NCBI RefSeq assembly: GCF_042237075.1
Contig: NZ_JBCGDC010000009.1
Location: 43,868 to 107,867 of the forward strand
Length of the DNA stretch: 64,000 bases
Reading direction: 5' to 3'
From: Polymorphospora lycopeni
Lineage (GTDB): Bacteria; Actinomycetota; Actinomycetes; Mycobacteriales; Micromonosporaceae
The notes beneath the pieces are model-generated. The model did no database searches and had not been told where the DNA came from. It was given only the letters and a program-made list of their open reading frames with translations. Below, in pieces: positions 28,201 through 37,325 of this stretch; positions within the stretch are counted from its first letter, which is position 1; each line of letters starts with the position of its first letter. Position numbers and translations under genes: made by a program.

Positions 28201-31200
28201 TCAGCCCACCCGCCCGTCCACCGCGACGACCCGCAGTTCCGCCGTGTACCGGCCGCCGGCGCCGGTCAGCCACAACTGGTCCGGCGCCGGAAGCATCTCC
28301 ACCACACCGACCACCGCGCCGTCACCGTCGTGCCGGCGGGCCCGGCGCACCGACCGGGACACCAGGTCGACCGAGGCGAGACTGGTCAGGTCGGCGTAGA
28401 CCGGCTTGCGTTCACCCGCGCAGCGCAGGAACACGTGGCGGGGCAGGCCGTGCGCCGCCGCCCAGGCCCGCGCCCGCTCGAACCGGCGCGCCTCGTCCGC
28501 CGTACCGGCGAAGTCGATGTCGGCCGCCGCGAACGTCCACGCCTCCCGGCTGACCACCAGCGAGTCGACGGTGATCCGGGGGGTGTGCGCCGCCGGCGGC
28601 AGGACGCGGAAGAGCTGGGACAGTCCGGCGCCGACGACGTCGCCGAGCACGTGCATCAGGTCGACGTCGAGCCGGCCGTCGCGCGACCGTACCCGTAGGC
28701 CGGTGGACGACTCGACGAGGTCGCACTCACCGACCCGCAGGCTCTGCCGCCGGTCGTGCCCGAACGAGTCGTGCGCGAACACCAACCGGATGTCGTCCGG
28801 CCCGGCCAACCCGTTGCTCTGCCGGGTCGGGACACCGCCCTCCTGGCCGGTCTCGGCCGGATAGACGGCGCCGGCCCCGACGTCCCGCGCCATCGCCGCC
28901 CGCAACGCGTCCACCCGCGGGTGGTAGGCGACCCAGGTGGCGTACCGCAGGGTGTTGACCCCCGGGTGCAGTTCGCCGAGCACCCACTCGTCGCCGGCCA
29001 GCATCAGGTCCGGGCTGTGCTGCACCGCGGTCGGCCAGCCGGGCCGACCCGGCGGAAACGCGGCGGCCACCGCCGGGGCCAGGTCCGCTGCGGCGAGCCG
29101 GACCCGGCGCCGGTCGCCGGGCGGCAACGCCAGCACGTCGGCCCAGCGCCGGTGCAGCGCCGAGGTCAGCAGCGCGGTCATCCGGGCCGGCGGATGGAAG
29201 AGCGCCTCGCCGGCCAGCAGCCAGAAGTCGACGAGCGGAACCACGCCGGTGCGAAGCTCCGCTGCCCGGCGCCGGTAGATGTCGGTGAAAAGGCGCTGGT
29301 AGAGCGTGGCGCCGGCGGCCGTGAACCAGCGGGCACTCTCCAGCACCAGGCCGAGCGCGGCGCCGACTCCGGAAAGCTCCGCCTCCCCGATCCGGACCGT
29401 GCCGGCCCGCAGGCACTCCTCGTAGACCGGGGTACGTCCGGCGTACATCGTCCCGGCCCGGCGGGTGGCCGGAACGCCGGCCAGCCGGGTGAACGTCGCC
29501 GCCAGATCGGACATCGCGCCGGTCAGCCGGTGCGGGTCACCGGCAGCCGCCGCCAGTGCGTCCCGGGCGGCGCACAGCTCGTCCAGGGCGGCGAGCGCCG
29601 GCCCGCGTACGGCCTCGTCGGTGACCCGGGCCAGCCGGTCCCGCATCGTCCGCTCCGGCCTGGTGTCGTGCGGCGCCACCTCCGGCTGCCAGGCGATCCG
29701 GTGCGCCGCCGCCAGCGCGTCCAGCACCGCGTACACCTCCGGCGCGGACCGCAGCCCCGAACCCGGGTCGGCCAGCACCGCGGCGGCGACCCCGGCCGCG
29801 TCCCGGACCCCGTCGCAGGCCCGCAGCACCGCCACCTCGGCGCCGTTCAGGGGCACCGGCGGGGCGAGCGGCACCCGCAACGCCGACCCGGCCAGCTCCA
29901 GGAAGGGCATCAGCCGGGGTACGAGCCACGGCCGCAACCCGGCCGCGTACGGCGCCAGCACCGCCGCGACCGCCCAGCCCTCGAGGTAGACGGTCCGGTC
30001 GGCCACCAGCGCCGGCGGATCCGCCCCGTCGATCCGGATGCCGGCACCGGGCTCGATCCGCGCCCAGCCGACCGGCCCGAAGAACCCGATCGTGTCGTTC
30101 TTCGCGCAGTACCGCTGCAGGTAGCTGGTGACCAGCGCCTCGTGCTGGCGGTGCTTGGTGTTGCGGCCGGCGGGGCTCGGCCCCCGGCGCAGCAGCGCGT
30201 CGATCCCGGTGGTCAGCGCGTGCGGGTTCTGCCACGCGACCGCCTCCCGGAACCCGGGGTCGCCCGCGACCGCGTGCAACGCCGCCGCGAGCCGCCCGAC
30301 CGCGCGCGGGAACCCGTCCACGTACGCCGCCTCCGCCGCCGCGAGAGCGGCCGGGTCGCCGGTGGCGCGGGCCGCGACCACCCGGTCCGCGGCGGCGGCG
30401 ATCTCCGCGTCGCCGAGCGGGGCGAGCAGGTCGATCGGGAATCCGGCGCCCCGCAGGCACACCGTCCGCCACAGCGCCCAGCCGCCACCCAGCGCGACCA
30501 GGTCTGCCGGCAGTTCGCGCCCGGCCCGGCGCGGGACCCGCTCCCGGCGGCGCATCACCGGCCGGCCGCTCCCGCTGCCGGCCGCCGTGATCGCCGCCGC
30601 CGTCGCGGCCAGCGTCGGCGCCCGGTGGAAGTCACCCAGCCGCAGCTCGACGCCGAACGCCTCGCGCACCCGGAACATCAGCCGGGTCACCGTCAGCGAG
30701 TTGCCGCCGAGGGTGAAGAAGCTGCTCTCCCGCCCGATGCCCGCCGGGCGGCGGTCGCCGGGCAGCAGCCGTGACCACAACTCGGCCAGCCGGTGTTCGG
30801 TCGGCGAGGCCGGGCCGGCCACCTCCGGCGCCAGGTCGGGCACCTCCGGCGCGGGCAGCGCGGCCCGGTCGACCTTCCCGTTCGCGGTCAGCGGCAGGCG
30901 GGCGAGGACGGTGAAGGACACCGGCACCAGATGTCCCGGCAGCCGGCCCGACACGAAGTCGCGCAGCGGGCCGTCGGCCAGGGCCGCGCCCTCGACCGGC
31001 ACGACGTACGCCACCAGGTGCCGGTCGACACCGTCGCCCTGGACCCGGACCACCGCGGCGGCCACCCCCGGATGCGCCTTCAGTACCGCCTCGACCTCGC
31101 CCGGCTCGACCCGGAAGCCACGTATCTTCACCTGGTCGTCGAGCCGGCCGAGGAACTCCAGCACGCCGTCCGCCCGCCACCGGACGAGATCGCCGGTCCG

Positions 31201-33666
31201 GTAGAGCCGCCCGCCCGGGACCCATGGATCGGGCACGAACGACCGCGCGGTCGCCGCGGCGGCACCGAGATAGCCCCGGGCCAGCCCGTCACCGCCGGTG
31301 TGCAACTCGCCGGCGAAGCCGACCGGAACCACCCGGCCGGCCGGGTCGAGCACGTACGCGGTCGTCTGTGGCACCGGGCGGCCGATCGGCACCCGGTCAC
31401 CGACCGGCTCCGGGCCACGCATCACGTGACAGCTCGTCATCGTCGTGTTCTCGGTCGGCCCGTACGCGTTGACCAGCGGAAGCCCGTCGCGGGCGGCCAG
31501 TACGGCCCGGACCGCGCCCGGGTCGGCCACGTCGCCGCCGGTCAGCAGTTGCCGCACGCCCGCAAGCGCCGCCACGTCCTCCTCGACCAGTCGCTGGAAC
31601 AGCCCGGCGGTGAGGAACGCGACCGTGACCCCGCCGGTACGGATCAGCCCGGCCAGCGCGGGAAGGTCGACCGGATCCGGCGGTGCCACCACCGCCGTCG
31701 CACCGGTCAGGAGCGCACCCCAGATCTCCCAGGTCGACGCGTCGAACGCGATCGGGGCGAACTGGAGCAGCCGTTCGCCGGGGCCGAGGGTGGCGAAGTC
31801 GGGGCCTGAAACGAGCCGGACCACCCCACGGTGGGGGATGCCGACCGCCTTGGGTACGCCGGTCGAACCCGACGTGTGCAGCACGTACGCCAGTTGCAGC
31901 GGATGGGTCCGTACCGGCGGCGGACCGGCCGGCACCGGTTCCCCTGACTCCGCGCCGACGTCGAGCACCCGTACGGCACCGAGGTCGGGCGGCAGGCCGG
32001 CGGTGCTGCCGGCCGTGACCAGGACCAGGCGTACGCCGGCCAGGGTGGCCGCGATCCGGGCCGGCGGACCGGTCGGGTCGACCGGCAGGTACGCGCCACC
32101 GGCCTTGAGCACGGCCAGCAGGGCTCGGATCAACGGCTCGCCCCGGGGCATCAGCACGGCGACGGGCTCCTCCGGGCCGACCCCGTGCCGGTGCAGCGTC
32201 CAGGCCAGCCGGTCGCTGTCGCGGTCCAGCTCCGCGTAGCTGACCCGGCGGTCACCGATGACCAGCGCGGCGGCGCCCGGATTCTCGGCGACCCGGGCCG
32301 CGAACACCTCCGGTACGGACGAGTCACGCGGATAGGGCCGCCTCGTCGCGTTCCAGCCGGCCCGCAGACCGGCCTCCGCGCCGGCGCCGAGGTCCAGGTC
32401 GGACAGCCGGGCGGCGGGCCGGTCCGCCAGCTCCAGCACCGTGTGCCGCAACTGCGCGACCATCTGCCGCGCCGACGCGTCCAGCAGCCGGGTGCTGTCC
32501 CAGACCGCGCCCAGCCGCAGCTCCGGCTCGTCGAACACGTGCACCGTCAGCGGATAGCCGGGCATCCGGTGTACGCGTACCGAGCCCCGTTCCGGCTCCG
32601 GACCGTCCTTCGCCAGTGCGGTGGACAGCCGCTGCCGCTCGAACACCACCAGGCTGTCCAGCAGCGGAGTGTCGGCGGTGAGACCGGCTCCCTCCAGGAT
32701 GGCGGCCAGCGGGGTGAGCTGGTGCATGCGGAGCTGCCGCATGGCGCCGGCCGCGTCGGCGAGCAGCCGCCGGACCGTCGTGTCCGGAGCTGTACGCAGC
32801 CGGAACGGCACCGTGTTGATCAGCGAGCCGACGATCCGGTCGGCGTCCGGCACGCTGCCGTACCGGCAGGACCTGGTTACCGCGAACGTCACGTCGTCGA
32901 CCCCGCCGTAGCCGCCGCGCAGCAGCGCCCAGGCCGCGTTGACCAGCGCGCTGACCCCGACCCCGGTGGCGGCCGCACCGGCCCGCAGCCGGTCGGACTC
33001 CGCCCGGGGCAGCACCATCTCGTGCGCTGCCGGTTCGGCGTCGACGCCGGGTGCCGCGCCGAGGTGACCGGGCAGCGCCCGGGGCGGTGGCGCCCCGGCC
33101 AGGTAGTTCTTCCAGAACGCCGCGCCGGCCGCCGGGTCGACAGCACCCCACCAGCGCACGAAGTCCGCGAACGGCGGCCGGTGCGGGTGGTCCGGCGGCC
33201 GCCCGGCCCGGCGCGCGGCGTAGTCGGCGAACACCTCGTCGAGCAGCAGCCGGGTGGACCGGCCGTCGAGGATCGCGTGGTGGAAGGTGAGTACGACGTG
33301 GTGGTCACTCAGGACGGTGACCCGCAGCAGGGGTGCCCGGCCGACGTCGAAGGGCTCGCGACGGTCGGCGGGCAGGAACGCGGCGAGCGTGCTGTCCCGC
33401 CAGCGCGGGTCGATCCCGGCCGTGGGCGCGACGACCTGCACCACGCCGTGGTCGCCGTCGACCTCGAACGCCGTACGCAGCACCGCGTGTCGCCGTACGG
33501 CGTCCTGCCAGGTCCGGGTGAACGTGTCGCGGTCCGGTGGGCCGTCCCACCTGATCGTGACCTGCTGGACGTCGACTCCGCCGGCCGGCTGCCGGAGGGT
33601 CTGCAGGATCATCCCGCGTTGGACCGCGAGGGCGGGGTACCGCTGGTGCGGGAAGCTGTCGTCCAT
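28201..33666 (-). CDS. NRPS module C-A-T fused to a LanB-like (lantibiotic dehydratase) domain
   Basis: 1821 aa from the ATG at 33666; an in-frame GTG at 33708 would add 14 residues that look unlike a condensation domain. Domains: condensation (HHAILDG near 128-134); adenylation (HTSGSTGVPKAV near 596; NAYGPTENTT near 731; by-eye code DAWFLGATM, bulky aliphatic, not assigned further); carrier (LGGNSLT near 987). Then about 800 residues resemble the lantibiotic dehydratase N-terminal family: WRTVCLRGAGFP, then NTKHRQHEALVTSYLQRY, then AKNDTIGFFGPVGW near 1187, then VDFWLLAGEALFH. LanB enzymes transfer glutamate from Glu-tRNA to Ser/Thr and eliminate it, and relatives (PEARLs) add amino acids from aminoacyl-tRNA. 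Its action on a carrier-bound residue is inference. It directly follows the MFS gene, with a gap of about 90 bp to this ATG. Confidence 0.88.
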   Translation of the reverse strand: MDDSFPHQRYPALAVQRGMILQTLRQPAGGVDVQQVTIRWDGPPDRDTFTRTWQDAVRRHAVLRTAFEVDGDHGVVQVVAPTAGIDPRWRDSTLAAFLPADRREPFDVGRAPLLRVTVLSDHHVVLTFHHAILDGRSTRLLLDEVFADYAARRAGRPPDHPHRPPFADFVRWWGAVDPAAGAAFWKNYLAGAPPPRALPGHLGAAPGVDAEPAAHEMVLPRAESDRLRAGAAATGVGVSALVNAAWALLRGGYGGVDDVTFAVTRSCRYGSVPDADRIVGSLINTVPFRLRTAPDTTVRRLLADAAGAMRQLRMHQLTPLAAILEGAGLTADTPLLDSLVVFERQRLSTALAKDGPEPERGSVRVHRMPGYPLTVHVFDEPELRLGAVWDSTRLLDASARQMVAQLRHTVLELADRPAARLSDLDLGAGAEAGLRAGWNATRRPYPRDSSVPEVFAARVAENPGAAALVIGDRRVSYAELDRDSDRLAWTLHRHGVGPEEPVAVLMPRGEPLIRALLAVLKAGGAYLPVDPTGPPARIAATLAGVRLVLVTAGSTAGLPPDLGAVRVLDVGAESGEPVPAGPPPVRTHPLQLAYVLHTSGSTGVPKAVGIPHRGVVRLVSGPDFATLGPGERLLQFAPIAFDASTWEIWGALLTGATAVVAPPDPVDLPALAGLIRTGGVTVAFLTAGLFQRLVEEDVAALAGVRQLLTGGDVADPGAVRAVLAARDGLPLVNAYGPTENTTMTSCHVMRGPEPVGDRVPIGRPVPQTTAYVLDPAGRVVPVGFAGELHTGGDGLARGYLGAAAATARSFVPDPWVPGGRLYRTGDLVRWRADGVLEFLGRLDDQVKIRGFRVEPGEVEAVLKAHPGVAAAVVRVQGDGVDRHLVAYVVPVEGAALADGPLRDFVSGRLPGHLVPVSFTVLARLPLTANGKVDRAALPAPEVPDLAPEVAGPASPTEHRLAELWSRLLPGDRRPAGIGRESSFFTLGGNSLTVTRLMFRVREAFGVELRLGDFHRAPTLAATAAAITAAGSGSGRPVMRRRERVPRRAGRELPADLVALGGGWALWRTVCLRGAGFPIDLLAPLGDAEIAAAADRVVAARATGDPAALAAAEAAYVDGFPRAVGRLAAALHAVAGDPGFREAVAWQNPHALTTGIDALLRRGPSPAGRNTKHRQHEALVTSYLQRYCAKNDTIGFFGPVGWARIEPGAGIRIDGADPPALVADRTVYLEGWAVAAVLAPYAAGLRPWLVPRLMPFLELAGSALRVPLAPPVPLNGAEVAVLRACDGVRDAAGVAAAVLADPGSGLRSAPEVYAVLDALAAAHRIAWQPEVAPHDTRPERTMRDRLARVTDEAVRGPALAALDELCAARDALAAAAGDPHRLTGAMSDLAATFTRLAGVPATRRAGTMYAGRTPVYEECLRAGTVRIGEAELSGVGAALGLVLESARWFTAAGATLYQRLFTDIYRRRAAELRTGVVPLVDFWLLAGEALFHPPARMTALLTSALHRRWADVLALPPGDRRRVRLAAADLAPAVAAAFPPGRPGWPTAVQHSPDLMLAGDEWVLGELHPGVNTLRYATWVAYHPRVDALRAAMARDVGAGAVYPAETGQEGGVPTRQSNGLAGPDDIRLVFAHDSFGHDRRQSLRVGECDLVESSTGLRVRSRDGRLDVDLMHVLGDVVGAGLSQLFRVLPPAAHTPRITVDSLVVSREAWTFAAADIDFAGTADEARRFERARAWAAAHGLPRHVFLRCAGERKPVYADLTSLASVDLVSRSVRRARRHDGDGAVVGVVEMLPAPDQLWLTGAGGRYTAELRVVAVDGRVG

Positions 33667-33756
33667 GCGCGCCTGTTCGGGGGCTTTCGGGTCCGGGCAG
33701 CTTGGCACGTGCCTTAACGTTCGGTCAAGGGTCGTCGATGTCCCGTGGACGGACGG

Positions 33757-35037
33757 CTACCCGGCAGTCTCGGGAACCGGTGCCGCCGCCCGCTGCTCGG
33801 CCGTGAGCCCGTCGATCCTGGGCGTACGGGCGACCCAGCCGACCGCCGGCCGGGCGAAGACCGCACAGAGCAGGAAGATCCCCGCGATCACCCACCAGCC
33901 CCAGCCGCCGGTCTGGATCGCGAGCAGGGTCAGGCCGATCGGCGCGAAGATGTCGGCCACCGAACTGATCGTCTGGGCCGTGCCGATGTAGACCCCGCGC
34001 GACGCCTCCGGTGGAATGTCGGTCTGGAAGAACCACAGCGCCGCCGAGAACCACAGCTCGGTGGCGGTGATCAGCACCACGGCGAGGATGAGTACGGCGA
34101 TCGTCCAGACGCCGCCGGTGATGCCGGACAACGCCGCCACCGGGCAGGCGATCGCGGTGACCAGGGCGGCCCGACGGAGCAGCCGGGCGGTGCCCGGCAG
34201 CGAGTCCGCGCCACGCGACGCCGGCACCTGGAGCGTGATCGCCAACACCGTGTTGAGGGCCAGCATCGCGCCGAGGATGGGCTTCGGGGCATCGGTGTGC
34301 GTGATCGCCCAGAGCGGCAGGATCTCGATGAGGATCACCGAGTGGAACATCATGATCGCGAGCAGGGCGGCGATCGAGACATACGGGACGTCCTTGAACA
34401 CCGCCAGCCGCGAGCGGCTGACCTCCTTGTCGTGGTGGACCACCGGCGCCGCCGGCAGCCGGGCCACGATGAAGGCGTTCAGCAGTGCCATCGCCGAGTT
34501 GAGCAGCACCATGGCGACGAGTGCGGCCGTGGAGTCGAAGGCCAGCACCAGGGCGCCGAGCCCGGTGCCGACGGTGAACCCGGCGTTGAGGTACGTCCGC
34601 GCGAAGGCCATGGTCCGCACCCGGTCCTTGGCCGGCAGCGCGTCGGCGGTGTAGATGGTGCGACCGGCCGTGGTGAACGAGTCGGTGGCGGCGGCCGCGA
34701 CCATCAGCACGACGAAGCCCGCGAACGACGAAACCAGGGGATAGACCGCAAAGGTCAGGGCCGAGCCGATCGCCCCGATGACCCAGGCCCGCTGCCCGCC
34801 GATCCGGTCGGCGAGCGCTCCGAGCGGCAGCGAGGTGGCCACGCCGGTCAGCCCCGCGATCGAGAAGCCGGCCCCGATCTGCAGCGGGGTGAGCCCGAGG
34901 ACATGGGTGAAGAACACGAGGCTGCCGGTGAGGAACGAACCGCTGCCGACGGCGAGCATGCCCGACTGGAACGCGATGACCCGTGGCAACCCCGACGGTG
35001 GCAGGAGTCTGGCTACGCTGAACCGGTTCCCACCCAT
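33757..35037 (-). CDS. MFS-type efflux transporter
   Basis: 426 aa, ATG start. Hydropathy by eye gives about 12 membrane segments (for example FAGFVVLMVAAAATDSF, VWTIAVLILAVVLITATEL). The loop LGALADRIGGQRAW after the second or third helix is the classical MFS A-like motif. A polar central loop (HHDKEVSRSRLAVFKD) divides two six-helix halves. It lies just upstream of the LanB-fused NRPS on the same strand and is probably co-transcribed, which fits export of the product and self-protection. The substrate cannot be read from the sequence. Confidence 0.9.
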   Translation of the reverse strand: MGGNRFSVARLLPPSGLPRVIAFQSGMLAVGSGSFLTGSLVFFTHVLGLTPLQIGAGFSIAGLTGVATSLPLGALADRIGGQRAWVIGAIGSALTFAVYPLVSSFAGFVVLMVAAAATDSFTTAGRTIYTADALPAKDRVRTMAFARTYLNAGFTVGTGLGALVLAFDSTAALVAMVLLNSAMALLNAFIVARLPAAPVVHHDKEVSRSRLAVFKDVPYVSIAALLAIMMFHSVILIEILPLWAITHTDAPKPILGAMLALNTVLAITLQVPASRGADSLPGTARLLRRAALVTAIACPVAALSGITGGVWTIAVLILAVVLITATELWFSAALWFFQTDIPPEASRGVYIGTAQTISSVADIFAPIGLTLLAIQTGGWGWWVIAGIFLLCAVFARPAVGWVARTPRIDGLTAEQRAAAPVPETAG

Positions 35038-35079
35038 GGTGCCGGTCAGACTACCCGGCGAAGCGCCCCGCCAATAGGT

Positions 35080-35119
35080 GTCGTCGGCCCGCCCCCGTTG
35101 TCATCGACGGGCCGACGAC
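35080..35119 (-). terminator. Hairpin after the sigma-factor operon
   Basis: GTCGTCGGCCCG at 35080-35091 is the exact reverse complement of CGGGCCGACGAC at 35108-35119, a 12-bp GC-rich stem with a 16-nt loop. It lies downstream of the membrane-anchored protein gene and upstream of the MFS gene, so it should separate the sigma operon from the NRPS transcript. There is no clear U-tract, as is common in actinomycetes. Confidence 0.6.
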
Positions 35120-35150
35120 CCCATGCCTCACCAGCGTGGACGGTCCACCG

Positions 35151-36272
35151 TCATCGGCCGGCCCGGACCGTCTCCTGCCGGATCTCGTCCGGCCGGTACA
35201 CGCCGTCGGCGTCGGCAGCCGGATCGACCACCGCGACCCGTACGGTCGTGTCGTCGTACCACGCCATCCCCACCGGCTGTTTCGGTACGGAGTCGGCCTG
35301 CGGTGCCGACGGCCCGGCGATCACCGCGTCGGCACCGATCCCGCCGTCGGCGAGGTCGACGAGCGCGATCCGTACCTCCCCGGTCGCCTGTTGGTAGCTG
35401 ACCGCCGCCCGGGCACCGTCGGGTGAGATCCGCACCTGCCCGAGCCCGGTGCAACGCAGCCCGGACAGACCGAACTCGACCGGGTCGGCGGTGCCCAGGT
35501 CGACGACCCGCAGCCGGCACGGATCCGCCCGGGTTCCGGCGAGCACCAGCCTCCCGCCGAGTACGTCGAGGCGGCCGATCGGCAAACGGTCGGGGAGGTC
35601 GCCCAGGACGGCCGCCGCCAGCAGTCGGCGCTCCCCACCGCTGTCGAGGTCGTGCTCGACGAGGCCGGCGGCCCGCCACAGGTACGCCACCCGCGCGGTC
35701 GCCGCGATGAGACGTACCTGCTCGTCTGAGGTGCCGACCGCCCTGCTCGACTCGACCACGCCACTTCCGGACACGACGACGAGCCGGGCCGGGGCGGAGC
35801 CCCCGTCCGGACCGGTGCCCACGCTCGCGGAGCCGAGCCCGACGAGCCGGCCGTCGGCCAGGGCGACGATCCGGTGCCAGCCGGCGAACTCCGGAAGCCG
35901 ATGGTGGGTGATCGACGATCCCGGCAGCAGTTCGGCGATGCCGGTCGCCGGGCCGGCCGCGGACACCACGGAGATCGCGACGCCGGCTCCGCCGATCAGG
36001 AGCCGCTGGGCCGGAGCGGCGTACGCCCCGGCGGTCGTCGTCGGGCCCGCCGCCGTCGGCAGCGGCCCGTCGTCACTGCCGCGGACCGCCGTCGGCACGA
36101 TCGCGACACCCACCACGACCAGGGTCCCGACCGCCGCCGCGGCCGACGTCATCCGCCGTCGGCGGCGCCGGCGCCACCGGTGTCGAATCTCCGCCGGATC
36201 ACCCGCATGCATCGCGGCGACGGTCGCGGCCCGCCGTACCACTTCGGCGAGGTCGTCCGGAATCTGGCTCAT
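35151..36272 (-). CDS. Membrane-anchored protein partner of the ECF sigma factor (possible anti-sigma role)
   Basis: 373 aa. The ATG lies 3 bp after the sigma-factor stop, with a GGAGGAG ribosome site overlapping that gene's end, so the two are translationally coupled. Residues 1-40 are a short cytoplasmic region ending in an Arg-rich stretch, followed by one membrane segment (about 41-60: SAAAAVGTLVVVGVAIVPTA). The remaining 300 residues look beta-rich, with repeated short hydrophobic strands and G/D turns (RLVVVSG, RLVLAG, ISPDGARAAVSY) as in WD40/TolB-like propellers. Family members next to SigE-type sigma genes are usually uncharacterised; an anti-sigma or sensing role is inference from position and topology. 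No zinc-binding anti-sigma motif is seen. Confidence 0.75.
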   Translation of the reverse strand: MSQIPDDLAEVVRRAATVAAMHAGDPAEIRHRWRRRRRRRMTSAAAAVGTLVVVGVAIVPTAVRGSDDGPLPTAAGPTTTAGAYAAPAQRLLIGGAGVAISVVSAAGPATGIAELLPGSSITHHRLPEFAGWHRIVALADGRLVGLGSASVGTGPDGGSAPARLVVVSGSGVVESSRAVGTSDEQVRLIAATARVAYLWRAAGLVEHDLDSGGERRLLAAAVLGDLPDRLPIGRLDVLGGRLVLAGTRADPCRLRVVDLGTADPVEFGLSGLRCTGLGQVRISPDGARAAVSYQQATGEVRIALVDLADGGIGADAVIAGPSAPQADSVPKQPVGMAWYDDTTVRVAVVDPAADADGVYRPDEIRQETVRAGR

Positions 36273-36275
36273 CGG

Positions 36276-36812
36276 TCACTCCTCCAAGGCTTGCCGCAGC
36301 GTGGTCAGGGCGCGGGAGAGCCGGCTCTTGACGGTCCCCTCCGAGATCCCGAGGGTGGCCGCGGTCTCCGCGGTGGAAAGCTCCAGCAGCACCCGGCAGA
36401 CCACGACACCGCGCTGTTTCAGCGGCAACCGCTCGACCGCGGCCCGGGCGGCCAGGGCGACCGGGTCGGGGCCAGCCGTCCGTGGGTGCAGCCAATCGTC
36501 GAGCCGGACCTGCTCCCGCCGGGCCTTCCGCCACCACGACGTCGCCCAGTTGAGCCCCACCCGGAACACCCAGCCACCCGGATTGTCCAGGCCACTGACC
36601 CTGCCCCAGTGCGCGTACGCCCGGGTCATCGCCTCGTCGGCGGCTTCCCGCGCGAGATCGTCGTTGCCGAGGGTCAGCGCGAGCGCCCGGTAGACCTTGC
36701 CGAGGTGGCTGCGGTAGAAGTCGGCGAACTCCCCGGTCCTGCCGGGCCGTTCGACCACCTCCGGCACCGGGTCGGTTTGGTCCGCGGCCGGGTCCGCGGC
36801 AAGGGCTTCCAC
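36276..36812 (-). CDS. ECF RNA polymerase sigma factor (SigE-like family)
   Basis: 178 aa from a GTG start. Region 2 is seen as FADFYRSHLGKVYRALAL followed by EAADEAMTRAYAHWG and NPGGWVFRVGLNWATSWWRK; region 4 as LPLKQRGVVVCRVLLELS and the helix-turn-helix ETAATLGISEGTVKSRLSRA. There is no long C-terminal extension. It may control this cluster or only its own operon. A candidate self-type promoter with GGAACC lies immediately upstream, and its spacing implies an almost leaderless transcript. A start further inside the protein would remove region 2, so the GTG is kept. Confidence 0.9.
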   Translation of the reverse strand: MEALAADPAADQTDPVPEVVERPGRTGEFADFYRSHLGKVYRALALTLGNDDLAREAADEAMTRAYAHWGRVSGLDNPGGWVFRVGLNWATSWWRKARREQVRLDDWLHPRTAGPDPVALAARAAVERLPLKQRGVVVCRVLLELSTAETAATLGISEGTVKSRLSRALTTLRQALEE

Positions 36813-36813
36813 A

Positions 36814-36846
36814 CCCGGTACACGTCGGGGGCCGGGAGTCGGTTCC
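36814..36846 (-). promoter_or_regulatory. Candidate ECF-type promoter, GGAACC-N16-CGTG
   Basis: Reading the minus strand, GGAACC at 36846-36841 is followed after 16 nt by CGTG at 36824-36821, close to the ECF pattern GGAAC-N16/17-CGTC. A start about 7 nt further on would put the transcript start near 36814, two bases before the GTG of the sigma gene. GGTTC/GAACC also forms a small palindrome at 36841-36855. This would suit autoregulation, but a short motif in GC-rich DNA can arise by chance. Confidence 0.35.
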
Positions 36847-37325
36847 GATCGAACCGGTTCTCGGCGGTGCGACGGCGCGGCACGCCGGACACGCGGACGT
36901 CACCCGCGAGCGGATCGACGGCGCCGTCGGTCGGTGACCCGCTTCTCCTCGAACGGCTTGAACAGGCTGTGGGCTCGCGCTCGTACGACCGGTCGGCGTT
37001 CCGGTATCGGGGCGGGATTCTTGCCGGGGAAGCTCCGGAAACGAATGGGCCGAAAATCCGATGCTCTCTATCGGACATTCGGATGACGTCTCAGTGGTTG
37101 GACGTCCGAGGGCTGGCCGGACGGTCGACATCAGGCCACTGACCGGCCCCGACGTGGCCGTTCGAGATATTTCTCACCTGCGACATGGGCGTTACAGCCA
37201 TTGATTCCAGATAATGTCTGTGGCCGATTTTCGCATTGGGGGTTGTCTCTTGATAACTGCAACGCGATGATCCTGTCTGGGCCACGGGGGTGGGGGCCCA
37301 CCGGTGCCGATGGAAGGACAAATCC
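36847..37325. other. Divergent intergenic region between sigma operon and Trp-pathway operon
   Basis: No gene is supported in this stretch. Its left half is GC-rich without clear structure. The right part, about 37160-37260, is AT-richer and probably holds the promoter of the rightward operon; TAATGT at 37212-37217 fits an actinobacterial -10 but has no good -35 partner. A clean ribosome site, GGAAGGAC, lies at 37312-37319 before the GTG at 37326. Confidence 0.4.

Noticed and set aside
25581..35397. Plus-strand frames opposite the two C-A-T genes and the MFS gene
   Set aside because: The minus strand carries recognisable proteins with coupled starts; the plus frames do not.
36199..37142. Frames on both strands across the sigma gene upstream region
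   Set aside because: Overlap the sigma gene or lack ribosome sites and recognisable domains; the region is better explained as regulatory.
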